A DNA stretch of 64,000 nt, taken from assembly GCA_003228175.2 (NCBI GenBank), contig QGNQ01000004.1:56361-120360 (forward strand), given 5' to 3'. Below the pieces are notes generated by a model. That model was not told where the DNA came from. It ran no database searches and was given only the letters and a program-made list of their open reading frames with translations. The translations under genes were made by a program, and so were the position numbers. Each line of letters begins with the position of its first letter. The stretch's first letter is position 1. Shown here piece after piece: positions 44,532-53,060 of this stretch. The stretch is from Chloroflexota bacterium (GTDB lineage: Bacteria > Chloroflexota > Dehalococcoidia > Bin125).

Positions 44532-45356
44532 ATGATCATGGCGACACCGATTCGCGCACACGTCGTAGCGGGGGGCTTCCCGCCCGGACAGCACGCCGGG
44601 CACGACATCGACTACGCGCGCGTACAGCTGCTGGCCGCCCTCCAAGCCAATGAGGACGTGCACGCAACCGTGTCGAGCGACTTCGTCGATTGTGAGCGCT
44701 ACATCCGCGACTGCCAGTTGCTGGTCACCTACGTCTCCGGCCCCTACGCAGACGACCACACGGCGGGCGTGATCAAAGACTGGCTGGCGGACGGGGGGCG
44801 CTGGCTGGCGCTGCACGGCAGCACCGGCGGCAAGGCCGCCCGCGTGCAGGGCAGCACGCGGCGGCGCATGGTGAAGATGCCCTACCACGAAGCGCTGGGC
44901 GGCTTCTTCACGACGCATCCGCCCGTGCAGGAGATCGACGTGCAGGTGCACGACCACAACCACGTGCTGACGCACAACCTGCCGGCCAGCTTCGTGATTC
45001 AGGACGAGCCCTATTGGGTGCAGGTGCTGCATCCGGAGACGCAGGTCCTGCTGACCATGGAGATGCCGCAGAACCCGGACCCGGACTTCGCGATGATCGC
45101 GGACAATGCGGATTCGCTGCTGCCGGATGGCAAGTCGCGGGCGCTCGGTTTCGTCCGGCCCTTGGGCGAGGGCGCCGTAGCCTACATCGCGCCCGGTCAC
45201 TGCCACACGCCGCTGACTAACGGGCAGGCCTATGTGGACGTAAGCGTCTCGCCCGACAAGCAGACGCCGCTGCACTTCCGCGGCCCCTGGAAGACCGAGG
45301 CCTACCAGACGCTGCTGGCCAACGCGGTCGCCTGGGGCACCGGCGTCGAGGGCTAG
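44532..45356 (+). CDS. ThuA-like domain protein (paralogue 2)
   Basis: 274 residues, 22 nt after paralogue 1; GGGAG upstream (ATG 44538 also possible). Near-identical architecture, from IRAHVVAGGFPPGQHAGHDIDYARVQLLAALQANEDVHATVSSDF to the same C-terminal LLANAVAWGTGVEG. Differences concentrate around TMEMPQNPDPDF and the loop after HCHTP, hinting at different ligands after an old tandem duplication. Confidence 0.85.
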   Translation: MIMATPIRAHVVAGGFPPGQHAGHDIDYARVQLLAALQANEDVHATVSSDFVDCERYIRDCQLLVTYVSGPYADDHTAGVIKDWLADGGRWLALHGSTGGKAARVQGSTRRRMVKMPYHEALGGFFTTHPPVQEIDVQVHDHNHVLTHNLPASFVIQDEPYWVQVLHPETQVLLTMEMPQNPDPDFAMIADNADSLLPDGKSRALGFVRPLGEGAVAYIAPGHCHTPLTNGQAYVDVSVSPDKQTPLHFRGPWKTEAYQTLLANAVAWGTGVEG

Positions 45357-45364
45357 GCGGCGAG

Positions 45365-45940
45365 TCAGTCGCCGTCCCCGCGATCGTCGCAGGGCTGGGG
45401 CAGAACCCAGCGCTTGTGCTGCAGCAGCGCCATGCCGCGAATCCGATTGCCGCGCCCGCGTCGCCAGACGTAGCCGCGCTTCGTGTCCCAGATGTAGTAG
45501 GTCGAGCCGCGGCGCGTCGTGCCGGGAATCGACTGCGTGCGTTTGCAGAACTTCGGGTAGTCGCCCTTGGTGGTGTGTGTGCCGCGGTCCGGGAAGACGG
45601 TGACCTCCACCACCTCGGCGTGAAACTCGGTCCCATCGACGCGGTCGGCCGTGTGCACCGCCTCGTGCAGGATCAGCGCCGCCAGCCGGTTGCGATGCTT
45701 GAGCACGCGATTGAGGTGGATCGGCTGCCGGCCGCGAAACGCCCAGGCCAGCTTGGCCCCGCGCAGACCCTCGCCGCGAGCGTTGCGAATCTCCAGTCGG
45801 CCCTCATGGCCGAAGAGATCGAGCAACTGCCGGCGCAGCGGCGGGGGCAGGTCGGCGGTCCGCAGACGACGCCAGACCTCGTCGACCGCGCGCTCGATGC
45901 GGGCCTGATCGTCGGACGGGAAACCGGTGATGCGAACCAT
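45365..45940 (-). CDS. putative zincin-like metallopeptidase
   Basis: 191 residues. LAALILHEAVHTADRVDGTEFHAEVVEV has HExxH (HEAVH) and downstream acidic residues suited to a gluzincin-type zinc site. The rest is basic, with an aromatic C-terminus (STYYIWDTKRGYVWRRGRGNRIRGMALLQHKRWVLPQP). Might be a SprT/WLM-like or toxin-like zinc protein; no closer family recognised. ATG at 45940; nothing upstream suggests a signal peptide. Confidence 0.65.
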   Translation of the reverse strand: MVRITGFPSDDQARIERAVDEVWRRLRTADLPPPLRRQLLDLFGHEGRLEIRNARGEGLRGAKLAWAFRGRQPIHLNRVLKHRNRLAALILHEAVHTADRVDGTEFHAEVVEVTVFPDRGTHTTKGDYPKFCKRTQSIPGTTRRGSTYYIWDTKRGYVWRRGRGNRIRGMALLQHKRWVLPQPCDDRGDGD

Positions 45941-46093
45941 GCCCTGCTCCTCGCCCCCTGCGTCCGGCCGTCCGCAGGCTAGCGGGGCCGTCGCTCGCGC
46001 GGCGCGATCGTCGCCGCTTCGATCGTCGTTCGACCGGTGACGGAAGTAACCCCGGCGGAGTACGGCGCCTGAGGCCAGGCGGGGTCCGGCTCG

Positions 46094-46612
46094 CTAGTGC
46101 GGGCCGTCTGGCGATCCCTCGCCGTGCTCGCGTACCAAGGCCGCCTCCAAAACGCTGAGCGTGTGGCGACTGAAACGCCACATGTTTTCCTCGCGATCGG
46201 CGATTCCCGTCTCCAGCGTCTCGCTGTGCACGCCGCCCGGCCCCATCACCGCGATGCAGGTGTGGCCGGGCGCGTCGCCGTAGCCGTTGCCCCCAGGCCC
46301 GGCGGCGCCGGTCTCGCTCAGACCCCAGGTCGCCCCCACGCGATCCCGGATCGCCTCGGCGCAGAGCCGCGCGTAGGGCTCGCTGGCGGAGCGCACTCCG
46401 GTCAGGGCGTCCCGGTCGATGGCGAGCAAGGCGTCGCGCGCGGGGCGCGTGTAGACGACGCCGCCCGCGAGGAAATAGGCCGACGCCCCCGGCACCGCCA
46501 GCAGCGTCGCCGAAACCAGCCCACCCGCCGACGACTCGGAGACGGCCACCGTCTCCCCGTGCTGGACAAGCAGCTCCGCGATGCGTCGTGCGCCCGCCGC
46601 CAGATCGTCCAT
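46094..46612 (-). CDS. CinA C-terminal domain protein (NMN deamidase-like)
   Basis: GGAGG five nt upstream supports ATG 46612 over 46624. 172 residues. GETVAVSESSAGGLVSATLLAVPGASAYFLAGGVVYTRPARDALL is the PncC/CinA-C active-site region (Ser/Ser-x-GG in place of the usual ESCTGG), then YARLCAEAIRDRVGATWGLSETGAAGP. Family activity is hydrolysis of nicotinamide mononucleotide. TAGACT at 46658-46653 is a likely promoter. Confidence 0.9.
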   Translation of the reverse strand: MDDLAAGARRIAELLVQHGETVAVSESSAGGLVSATLLAVPGASAYFLAGGVVYTRPARDALLAIDRDALTGVRSASEPYARLCAEAIRDRVGATWGLSETGAAGPGGNGYGDAPGHTCIAVMGPGGVHSETLETGIADREENMWRFSRHTLSVLEAALVREHGEGSPDGPH

Positions 46613-46670
46613 GGGCACCTCCATCGCGGCCGGATTCGTCCCTGTCGACCGGAGTCTACCGCCGGCCCGG

Positions 46671-47423
46671 TCAGCGGAAGTCGGCGACGCGCTCATCCGT
46701 GTCGTTGAAGGGATAATCCGTGCCGTACTCGAAGGCGAGTCCGGCATCGATGCCGCGCTCCTGCGCGACGCGATACATCTCTTTGTAGGCGACGAAGGAG
46801 TTGACGCTGTTGGGCTGGATCTCGGCGATCAGCGCCGCCACGGCGTCGTCCAGCTCTGCCCCAGGCGCGGAGCGGGCGGCGAGCCCGTAAGCGACGGCCT
46901 CCTGGCCGCCGAACATGCGCGCCGTGTAGGAGAGCTCGCGCGCCCGGGCGAGGCCTACCAGGCCCGGCAGGCGCTGGCTCAGCCCCCAGGTGGGACGCAG
47001 GCCGAACTTGGCGTGCGTGTCGCCCAGCTTGGCCTCGTCCGCGACGACCATCAGGTCGCAGGCCATCGCGAGCTCCAGTGCGCCGGTGAAGCAGTAGCCG
47101 TTGACCTTGGCGATCACGATCGCACGCATTGTGGAGAGCCGCCCCGTAAGACGGCGGGCCGGCACGTCCAGGATGTCGCCGACTTTGCCATGCGCGAGCT
47201 CCCGCTCGCCCAGCGCCTTCAGGTCGACGCCGGCGCTGAAGGCGCGCCCGCGCCCGGTCAGCACCGCGACGACCACCGCCTCATCCGCTGCGATCGCATC
47301 GAAGGCGTGGTTGAGCTCAGCCAGCATGGTGGGCGTGATCGCGTTGAGCGCTTCCGGGCGGTCCATTGTGACCGTGGCGACGCGGTCGGCGGTCGTGACG
47401 TGGATCTCGGTGTAGTCGGTCAT
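46671..47423 (-). CDS. enoyl-CoA hydratase/isomerase family protein
   Basis: ATG 47423 with GGAG six nt upstream; the longer ORF start is not supported. 250 residues. VATVTMDRPEALNAITPTM, GRGRAFSAGVDLKALGE and IAKVNGYCFTGALELAMACDLMVVADEAKLGDTHAKFGLRPTWGLSQRLPGLVG define the crotonase fold. The catalytic Glu position reads Arg/Pro (KFGLRPTWGLS), so hydratase activity is uncertain. Located between CinA-C and the AOR2 operon. Confidence 0.9.
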   Translation of the reverse strand: MTDYTEIHVTTADRVATVTMDRPEALNAITPTMLAELNHAFDAIAADEAVVVAVLTGRGRAFSAGVDLKALGERELAHGKVGDILDVPARRLTGRLSTMRAIVIAKVNGYCFTGALELAMACDLMVVADEAKLGDTHAKFGLRPTWGLSQRLPGLVGLARARELSYTARMFGGQEAVAYGLAARSAPGAELDDAVAALIAEIQPNSVNSFVAYKEMYRVAQERGIDAGLAFEYGTDYPFNDTDERVADFR

Positions 47424-47509
47424 GGGCGGCTCCGCGCTCTCGCTGCTTGTCGAGGTTGCCCGCACGGTAGAGGCAAGCACGCGTAGGGGCCCGCGTTTGC
47501 TGCCTGCGG

Positions 47510-47782
47510 CTAGCCGCCGCCGCGTTGGAGCTTCTTCATCAGCTCCGGTTCGAACGCCGCGATGATGGACTGGTCCCCGTCGAGGAGGATGTTGAGCTGA
47601 GTCAGCTTCAGCGTCCCGCCAGCCAAGTCCACCCGCTCACTGCTCCAGGAGACGGTGTAACCGTCCCCGGACATGCGAGGCGCGTCGCGATCGTGCGGGT
47701 CGGCTGCCGCGCCCAGCTCCAGCAAGTAGGTGCGCAGCAGCCAGTCCGGCACGCCGCGGATGTTGAGCTCAATGAGGCTCAT
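47510..47782 (-). CDS. small protein coupled to the MoaD-like gene
   Basis: 90 residues; ATG overlaps the MoaD stop (ATGA). MSLIELNIRGVPDWLLRTYLLELGAAADPHDRDAPRMSGDGYTVSWSSERVDLAGGTLKLTQLNILLDGDQSIIAAFEPELMKKLQRGGG. The alternating beta pattern and a Gly-Gly-Gly end resemble small domains that sit beside or fuse to MoaD-like proteins; I cannot name the family with confidence. Third gene of the AOR2-MoaD unit, so likely part of the pterin cofactor or AOR assembly. Confidence 0.7.
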   Translation of the reverse strand: MSLIELNIRGVPDWLLRTYLLELGAAADPHDRDAPRMSGDGYTVSWSSERVDLAGGTLKLTQLNILLDGDQSIIAAFEPELMKKLQRGGG

Positions 47783-48207
47783 CGGCCGCCGGCTTTTGCC
47801 ACTCGTGCGCCGGCTCCGCCGGCTCTTGCCACTCCTGCGCTGGCTCCGCCGGCTTCTACCACTCGTACGCCGGCTCCGCCGGCTTTTACCACTCCTGCGC
47901 CGGCTCCGCCGGCTTCTGCGACTCGTGCTCCGGCTCCGCCGGCGACGGGCGGGAAGATATCGACCTCGGCACCGGCCGGGACGGGCGCATCGAGCCCGCC
48001 CAAGTGGCGCACGTCACGCCCGTCGATCATCACGGCGACGTAGGGCCGAATCTCGCCCGCCTCCGACAACAGGCGCCCGGCGAGCGCCGGAAAGCGCGCG
48101 ATCAGGGCGTCGATCAGGGAGCGGACATCGCTCGCCTCGGTATCCGGCAGTTCTACCAGGCGTCCACCCACGATCGGCCGCAGCGTCGCGTAGAGGCGGA
48201 CTTCCAC
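47779..48207 (-). CDS. MoaD-like sulfur carrier with tandem-repeat C-terminal tail
   Basis: 142 residues from GTG; the first ~90 are a full MoaD domain (MEVRLYATLRPIVGGRLVELPD...YVAVMIDGRDVRHLGGLDAPVPAGAEVDIFPPVAGG). A normal protein would stop at PVAGG. Here about 53 residues follow: five 10-residue units of A-G-G-A-[GS]-x-x-V-x-x ending KAGGR. Each unit repeats AGG. Activation needs a free C-terminal Gly-Gly, so cleavage after one of the AGG sites, or loss of activity, must be assumed. 35 nt after AOR2 and overlapping the next gene. Confidence 0.85.
   Translation of the reverse strand: MEVRLYATLRPIVGGRLVELPDTEASDVRSLIDALIARFPALAGRLLSEAGEIRPYVAVMIDGRDVRHLGGLDAPVPAGAEVDIFPPVAGGAGARVAEAGGAGAGVVKAGGAGVRVVEAGGASAGVARAGGAGARVAKAGGR
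47785..47943. repeat. 30-bp-period minisatellite in the MoaD-like gene
   Basis: Four full units (47801-47830, 47831-47860, 47861-47890, 47891-47920) of the pattern actcgtgcgccggctccgcc+ggctcttgcc, with partial copies on both sides. Units differ at few positions. The core encodes AGGAG on the minus strand. Confidence 0.95.
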
Positions 48208-48242
48208 CGGGGGCCCAGACCGCGCGCGCCTCGCGATCGCCG

Positions 48243-50048
48243 CTAGCTGATGCTCAGCTCTTGCAGCTTGGCGGCCGGCACCACGCCATCGTCCCAGCCG
48301 CGCGCCTCGTAGTATTCGGCCTTCATCTCATCCAGCTCGCAGACGGAGTTGGCGGCCGCGCCGGTGCCCGGCTCCTTGAGGAAGCGCTCCGGCAGGGAGT
48401 CGTCCTTGCCATCGAAGCCGGCCAGGTTGTTGAAGCGGCGCTCCAGGTTGTAGATGCGCTCGCCCGTCGTCATCACGTCGTCCTCGCTGATCGGGATGCC
48501 CACGATGGCCTCGTACTGCTGGGCGTACTCGGCGGCGCCCTCGGAGAAGGCGGAGAACTTGCAGAGGTCCAGCGAGTCGCTGAAGGCGTGCAGGTCCTGG
48601 AAGATCTTGAGCAGCGGCCCCTTCCCCTCCCAGGCCAGCGGGTCCGTCTTGACCGGGATGCCCAGAATCTCCGAGGCCGGCGTGTAGCCGCGCAGGTGGC
48701 AGGCGCCGCGGTTGCTGGTCGCGTAGCCAATGCCCTCGCCCTTGATGGCGCGGGGGTCGTAAGCGGGGACGGCTTGGCCCTTCACGACCATGGCGATCTC
48801 GGGGTGGCCGAACGCCGCCGCGGCCTTGCCCGTGCCATCACCCAGGATCTCGCCGGGGCCCTGACGCATCGCGACTTGCTCGGCCAGCTCCACCATGCCG
48901 GCGCCATCACCCCAGGCCAAGCCGGGGCCGGAGATGTACTCCTTCTCGGTCGCCTCCATGTACATCGAAAGCACGTTGCCGATCTCGATCGCGTCCATGC
49001 CGTAGTCGTTGCACTGGTCGATCACCTTGGCGATGACGCCCGCGTCGTCGTTGTCGCAGTTCGCGCCCAACGACCAGGCCGGCTCGTACTCGAAAGACTC
49101 CATGCGCAGGCCCTTGTAGGGCCCGTCCTTGATCTCGACTTCTTTCTTGCAGGCCACCGGGCAGGCGTGGCACGTGGGCTCCTCGACCAGGATCGTCTCG
49201 CGGATGGTCTCGCCACTGAGCGCCTCGGCCCGGTCGAACGTCGTCGTCTGGGAGTTGCGCGTGCCCATGCCGCCCAGCGCGTTGACGACGTTGGTCAACA
49301 CGTTGGTGCCGTAGAGGGAGAGGCCGCCGGTCTTGGGGCCGGTGACCTCGCTGTCGAGGATGGTCTTGAGGGCGGTGGCGTGAGCAATCTTCCACTTCTC
49401 GCGGTCGGCCGCCTTGGGCATCGTGCTGCGGTCGCCCTTGACAACGACCGCCTTGAGGTTCTTCATCCCGGCCACGGCGCCGGTGCCACCACGCCCGGCG
49501 GCACGGTCGTTCTCGTTCACGATGGCGGCGAAGAGGACTTGGTTTTCGCCGGCCTGGCCGATCGCCATCACGGAGAGGTCGTCGCCGTGGCGGTCGTTGA
49601 GGATGGAAACGGTCTCGTGGATGCCCTTGCCCCAGAGGTCCTCCGCGGGTCGCAGCTCAATCGCGCCATCGGCGACGTAGGCGTACACGGGTTGCTCCGC
49701 CTTGCCCGTGAAGAGCAGCGCGTCGAAGCCGGCCCAGCGCAGGCGCGCCGCGCTCCAGCCGCCCATGTGGCTGTCGACGACCGTGCCGGTCAGCGGGGAC
49801 TTAGTGACGAACGCCATGCGACCGCTCATGGTGGCTTCGCTGCCGGTTAGGGGACCGTTGACGAGGGCCAGCATGTTGTCCGGACTGCTGGGATCCATCG
49901 TGGGACCGTTGTCGTAGAGGTACTTCACGCCAAGACCGCGCGCGCCGATATAGAGACGCGCGTCGTCCTCATTGATGCCTTCGTAGGCGACGGCGCCACT
50001 GGACAGATCGATCCGCGCGACGTGATTCGCGTAACCACCCAAAGCCAT
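48243..50048 (-). CDS. tungsten-dependent aldehyde:ferredoxin oxidoreductase family protein (AOR2)
   Basis: ATG 50048 (MALGGYANHVARIDL) with GGGGGAC five nt upstream; the ORF extends further without support. 601 residues. SPLTGTVVDSHMGGWSAARLRWAGFDALLFTGKA and AAGRGGTGAVAGMKNLKAVVVKG are the cofactor domains; CHACPVACKK (~292) and a later Cys in LDLCKFSAF (~494) supply the 4Fe-4S ligands. Clearly diverged from AOR1 and with its own carrier and small protein, so probably a different aldehyde or acid substrate. First gene of a three-gene unit. Confidence 0.95.
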   Translation of the reverse strand: MALGGYANHVARIDLSSGAVAYEGINEDDARLYIGARGLGVKYLYDNGPTMDPSSPDNMLALVNGPLTGSEATMSGRMAFVTKSPLTGTVVDSHMGGWSAARLRWAGFDALLFTGKAEQPVYAYVADGAIELRPAEDLWGKGIHETVSILNDRHGDDLSVMAIGQAGENQVLFAAIVNENDRAAGRGGTGAVAGMKNLKAVVVKGDRSTMPKAADREKWKIAHATALKTILDSEVTGPKTGGLSLYGTNVLTNVVNALGGMGTRNSQTTTFDRAEALSGETIRETILVEEPTCHACPVACKKEVEIKDGPYKGLRMESFEYEPAWSLGANCDNDDAGVIAKVIDQCNDYGMDAIEIGNVLSMYMEATEKEYISGPGLAWGDGAGMVELAEQVAMRQGPGEILGDGTGKAAAAFGHPEIAMVVKGQAVPAYDPRAIKGEGIGYATSNRGACHLRGYTPASEILGIPVKTDPLAWEGKGPLLKIFQDLHAFSDSLDLCKFSAFSEGAAEYAQQYEAIVGIPISEDDVMTTGERIYNLERRFNNLAGFDGKDDSLPERFLKEPGTGAAANSVCELDEMKAEYYEARGWDDGVVPAAKLQELSIS

Positions 50049-50124
50049 CGAGTCCCCCATTCGTGCCGGGCCAGATGCTCCGACCGCGTGCGTGATGATA
50101 CCGCCCAGGACGAATGTGCGGAAC

Positions 50125-51135
50125 CTAGATGCGGTAGGAATGCGGTCCGAAGTTGGCCTCGTAGAACGGTGAGACCATGCGCCCAGGCGGCACGATCGCA
50201 TCGATGCGGGCGCGGTCCTCGTCGGTGATCTCGACCGCGCTGGCCCCGAGGTTGTCTTGCAGCTGCTCCAGGGTGCGCGGCCCGATGATCGCGCTGGAGA
50301 CGCCGGGCTGCTGCTCGCACCAGGCCAGGGCCAGCTGGGAGAGGGTGCAGTCCTTCTCTTGCGCGATCGGGGTCAGCGCCTCGACGACATCGAACACGCC
50401 CTCCACCCAGCGCGCATGCTGCTGCGGCATCAGCTTCTGCTGGCCGTAGCGGCTGTCCGCGGGACGGTCGCCGTCGCGCGTGTACTTGCCGGTCAGCAGG
50501 CCACCCGCGAGCGGGCTCCAGGGGATCACGCCCATGCCGTAAGTCTGGGCCATGGGCAGCAACTCCCGCTCAATGCGGCGATCGAGGATGTTGTAGGGCG
50601 GCTGCTCACAGACGAAGCGGTTCAGCCCATACTTCTCCGACACCCAGAACGACTCCACCAGCTGCCAGGCGCCGAAGGTCGATGCGCCCAGGTAGCGCAC
50701 CTTGCCGGACGTGACGAGATCGTCCAGGGCGCGCAGTGTCTCGTCGATCGGGATGTCGGGGGAAGGGCGGTGGATCTGGTACAGGTCGATGTAATCGGTG
50801 TCGAGCCGGCGCAGGCTGGCCTCACACTGCTGGATGATGTGGCGACGGCTGTTGCCGCGCATATTGGGATCCTCGGCGTCCATGACCCCGTGCACCTTGG
50901 TCGCCAGCACGACCCGGTCGCGGGCGCCGAGCTGCTTCAGCGCGACGCCGGTCGTCTCCTCGCTGCGGCCCAGGTTGTAGACGTTGGCGGTGTCCAGGAA
51001 GTTGATCCCGCCGTCCAGCGACTGGGCGAGGATCTCCGTCGTCGTTTCCTGGTCCGTACGACCGCCGAACATCATGCAACCCAGGCAGATACTGCTGACT
51101 TGCATGCCGGTACGGCCGAGCGATCGGAATTCCAT
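50125..51135 (-). CDS. aldo/keto reductase
   Basis: ATG 51135 with GGAGGAG four nt upstream. 336 residues. MEFRSLGRTGMQVSSICLGCMMFGG, FLDTANVYNLGRSEETTGVAL (catalytic Asp and Tyr), LATKVHG (Lys), LYQIHRPSP (His) and GVIPWSPLAGGLLTGKY complete the AKR tetrad. Acts on an aldehyde/ketone with NADPH. Minus-strand TAGACT (51206-51201) lies upstream. Divergent from a second AKR. Confidence 0.93.
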   Translation of the reverse strand: MEFRSLGRTGMQVSSICLGCMMFGGRTDQETTTEILAQSLDGGINFLDTANVYNLGRSEETTGVALKQLGARDRVVLATKVHGVMDAEDPNMRGNSRRHIIQQCEASLRRLDTDYIDLYQIHRPSPDIPIDETLRALDDLVTSGKVRYLGASTFGAWQLVESFWVSEKYGLNRFVCEQPPYNILDRRIERELLPMAQTYGMGVIPWSPLAGGLLTGKYTRDGDRPADSRYGQQKLMPQQHARWVEGVFDVVEALTPIAQEKDCTLSQLALAWCEQQPGVSSAIIGPRTLEQLQDNLGASAVEITDEDRARIDAIVPPGRMVSPFYEANFGPHSYRI

Positions 51136-51254
51136 GATTCTCCTCCGTGCGGATGACGCCCGTGGGGATGACGTGGCACAGCGCGCGTCGCTGCCGGGGG
51201 AGTCTATCGCCGCCCGGGGCGAGGTGCAGTAGCTTCCCTGCGAAGGAGAGTGCG

Positions 51255-52175
51255 ATGCCCGATCTGAGCACGCAGGCCCCATCCATCGAGCGAGCGCCCG
51301 CGATCGAACGGGCCCCGTTCGGGCGCACCGGTCACGACAGCAGCCGGGTGATCTTCGGCGCGGCGGCGCTGTCGCGCGTGGACCAGGCGACGGCCGATCG
51401 GGCGGTCGAGACGATCCTGGAATACGGCGTCAACCACATCGACGTCGCGCGCAGCTACGGCGAGGCGGAGCTGCGGTTGGGTCCCTGGATGGAGACGCAT
51501 CGCGACCGCTTCTTCTTGGCCAGCAAGACGCCCTCGCGTGACTACGCGACGGCGATGTCGGACATCCGTGAGTCGCTGTCGCGGCTGCGCACGGAGCAAC
51601 TGGACCTGATCCAGCTGCACGGGCTCAACCACCCGGATGAATGGGACCAAGCGCTGGGCCCGGGCGGGGCGCTGGAGGCGGCGCAGGAGGCGCGCGAGGT
51701 GGGGTTGGTACGTTTTATCGGCGTGACAGGCCATAACTGGACGATCGCGACGCAGCACTATCGCGCCCTGGAGCGGTTCGACTTCGACTCCGTACTGATG
51801 CCCTGGAACTGGTTCATGTCGGGCTTCCGTCGCTACGGGAAGGACTTCGCGCGCACGCTGGCGCTGTGCGAAGAACGCGGCGTGGCGGTGCAGACCATCA
51901 AGTCGCTCGCGCGCGGGCCCTGGGCGGCGGGCGTGGAGCGCACACACTCCACCTGGTACCAGCCGCTGGAGGATCCGGTCGACATTGCGATTGCGGTGCG
52001 CTGGATCCTGGGCCAGCGACACGGGCAGTCGGGCCTGTTCCTCAACTCGGCGGGGGACGTGACGGTGTTGCCCGTGCTGCTCCAGGCCGCTGCCGAGGGC
52101 GGCCCGAAGCCCAGCGACGACGAAATGAACGCGATGGCCAAGCGCACGGGCATGGCCACCATCTTCGGGATCTAG
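51255..52175 (+). CDS. aldo/keto reductase-like protein
   Basis: ATG 51255 with AAGGAGAG. 306 residues. APFGRTGHDSSRVIFGAAALSRV, NHIDVARSYGEAELRLGPWM (Asp, Tyr), LASKTPSR (Lys) and LIQLHGLNH (His) give the catalytic set. Later sequence (MPWNWFMSGFRRYGKDFARTLALCEERGVAVQTIKSLARGPW) is more diverged than in AKR1. Likely co-transcribed with the LLM gene 24 nt downstream. Confidence 0.88.
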   Translation: MPDLSTQAPSIERAPAIERAPFGRTGHDSSRVIFGAAALSRVDQATADRAVETILEYGVNHIDVARSYGEAELRLGPWMETHRDRFFLASKTPSRDYATAMSDIRESLSRLRTEQLDLIQLHGLNHPDEWDQALGPGGALEAAQEAREVGLVRFIGVTGHNWTIATQHYRALERFDFDSVLMPWNWFMSGFRRYGKDFARTLALCEERGVAVQTIKSLARGPWAAGVERTHSTWYQPLEDPVDIAIAVRWILGQRHGQSGLFLNSAGDVTVLPVLLQAAAEGGPKPSDDEMNAMAKRTGMATIFGI

Positions 52176-52199
52176 TCCCGGAGGCGCAGGAGGACTCGA

Positions 52200-53060
52200 A
52201 TGCGAATCGGTGCGATCTTTCCGCAGACTGAAATCGGCTCCGACCCGGCCGTGATCCGCGACTTCGCGCAGGCGGTGGAAGGCATGGGCTTCGACCACTT
52301 GCTGGTCTACGACCACGTGCTGGGCGCGGACACCGCGGACCGCAATCCGCCCCTCACCGGGCCCTACACGAAGGACAGCGCCTTCCACGAGCCCTTCGTT
52401 CTGTTTGGCTATCTGGCCGGCCTGACGACGACGCTGGAGCTGGTCACGGGCGTGATCGTGCTGCCGCAGCGGCAGACGGCACTCGTCGCGAAGCAGGCGG
52501 CGCAGATCGACATCCTCTCCGGCGGGCGTTTGCGGCTGGGCGTGGGCAGCGGTTGGAACTACGTGGAGTACGAGGCGCTGGGCCAGGACTTCTCGACGCG
52601 CGGGCGCCGCGAGGAAGAGCAGGTGCAGCTACTGCGCGACCTGTGGCGCGAGGAGACGGTCACCATCGATGGTCGCTGGGACAAGATCGACCGGGCGGGC
52701 CTGAATCCCTTGCCCGGTCGTCAGATCCCGATCTGGTTCGGCGGCGGCGCGGACCGGCTGCTGGAACGCGCGGGACGGATCGGCGACGGCTGGATCGCGA
52801 CGGGCGCGCGACCGGAGAAGGCGGCCCCGATCGTGGAGCAGTTGTACGCGGCGGTGGACGCGGCGGGCCGGGACCGCGCGTCGTTTGGGATTGAGGCGCG
52901 GGCCCAGGTACAGGACGGCCCCGACCGCTGGGCGCCCGACGCGGAGGCCTGGGCGGCGCTGGGCGCGACGCACATCTCGTTCTCAACCATGAACGTGGGC
53001 TTCGAATCCGTCGACGACCACCTGGCCGCGCTGCGCCAATTCAAGGAGGCGCTGGGCTAA
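52200..53060 (+). CDS. LLM class F420-dependent oxidoreductase
   Basis: 286 residues, GGAGG upstream. MRIGAIFPQTEIGSDPAVIRDFAQAVEGMGFDHLLVYDHVLG, TTLELVTGVIVLPQRQTALVAKQAAQIDILSGGRLRLGVGSGWNYVEYEALGQDFSTRGRREEEQVQLLRDLW is the F420-type LLM core, and IPIWFGGGADRLLERAGRIGDGWIA the second half. The GSGWNxxEYEALG box is typical for F420 enzymes. Substrate unknown. Confidence 0.94.
   Translation: MRIGAIFPQTEIGSDPAVIRDFAQAVEGMGFDHLLVYDHVLGADTADRNPPLTGPYTKDSAFHEPFVLFGYLAGLTTTLELVTGVIVLPQRQTALVAKQAAQIDILSGGRLRLGVGSGWNYVEYEALGQDFSTRGRREEEQVQLLRDLWREETVTIDGRWDKIDRAGLNPLPGRQIPIWFGGGADRLLERAGRIGDGWIATGARPEKAAPIVEQLYAAVDAAGRDRASFGIEARAQVQDGPDRWAPDAEAWAALGATHISFSTMNVGFESVDDHLAALRQFKEALG

Noticed and set aside
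47785-47943. 30-bp repeats as a CRISPR array
   Set aside because: Units are contiguous with no unique spacers and lie in a coding frame.
47730-49850. 706-aa plus ORF opposite AOR2 and the MoaD-like gene
   Set aside because: The RRLLPLVRRLRR part is antisense of the 30-bp repeat and the rest is antisense of AOR2.
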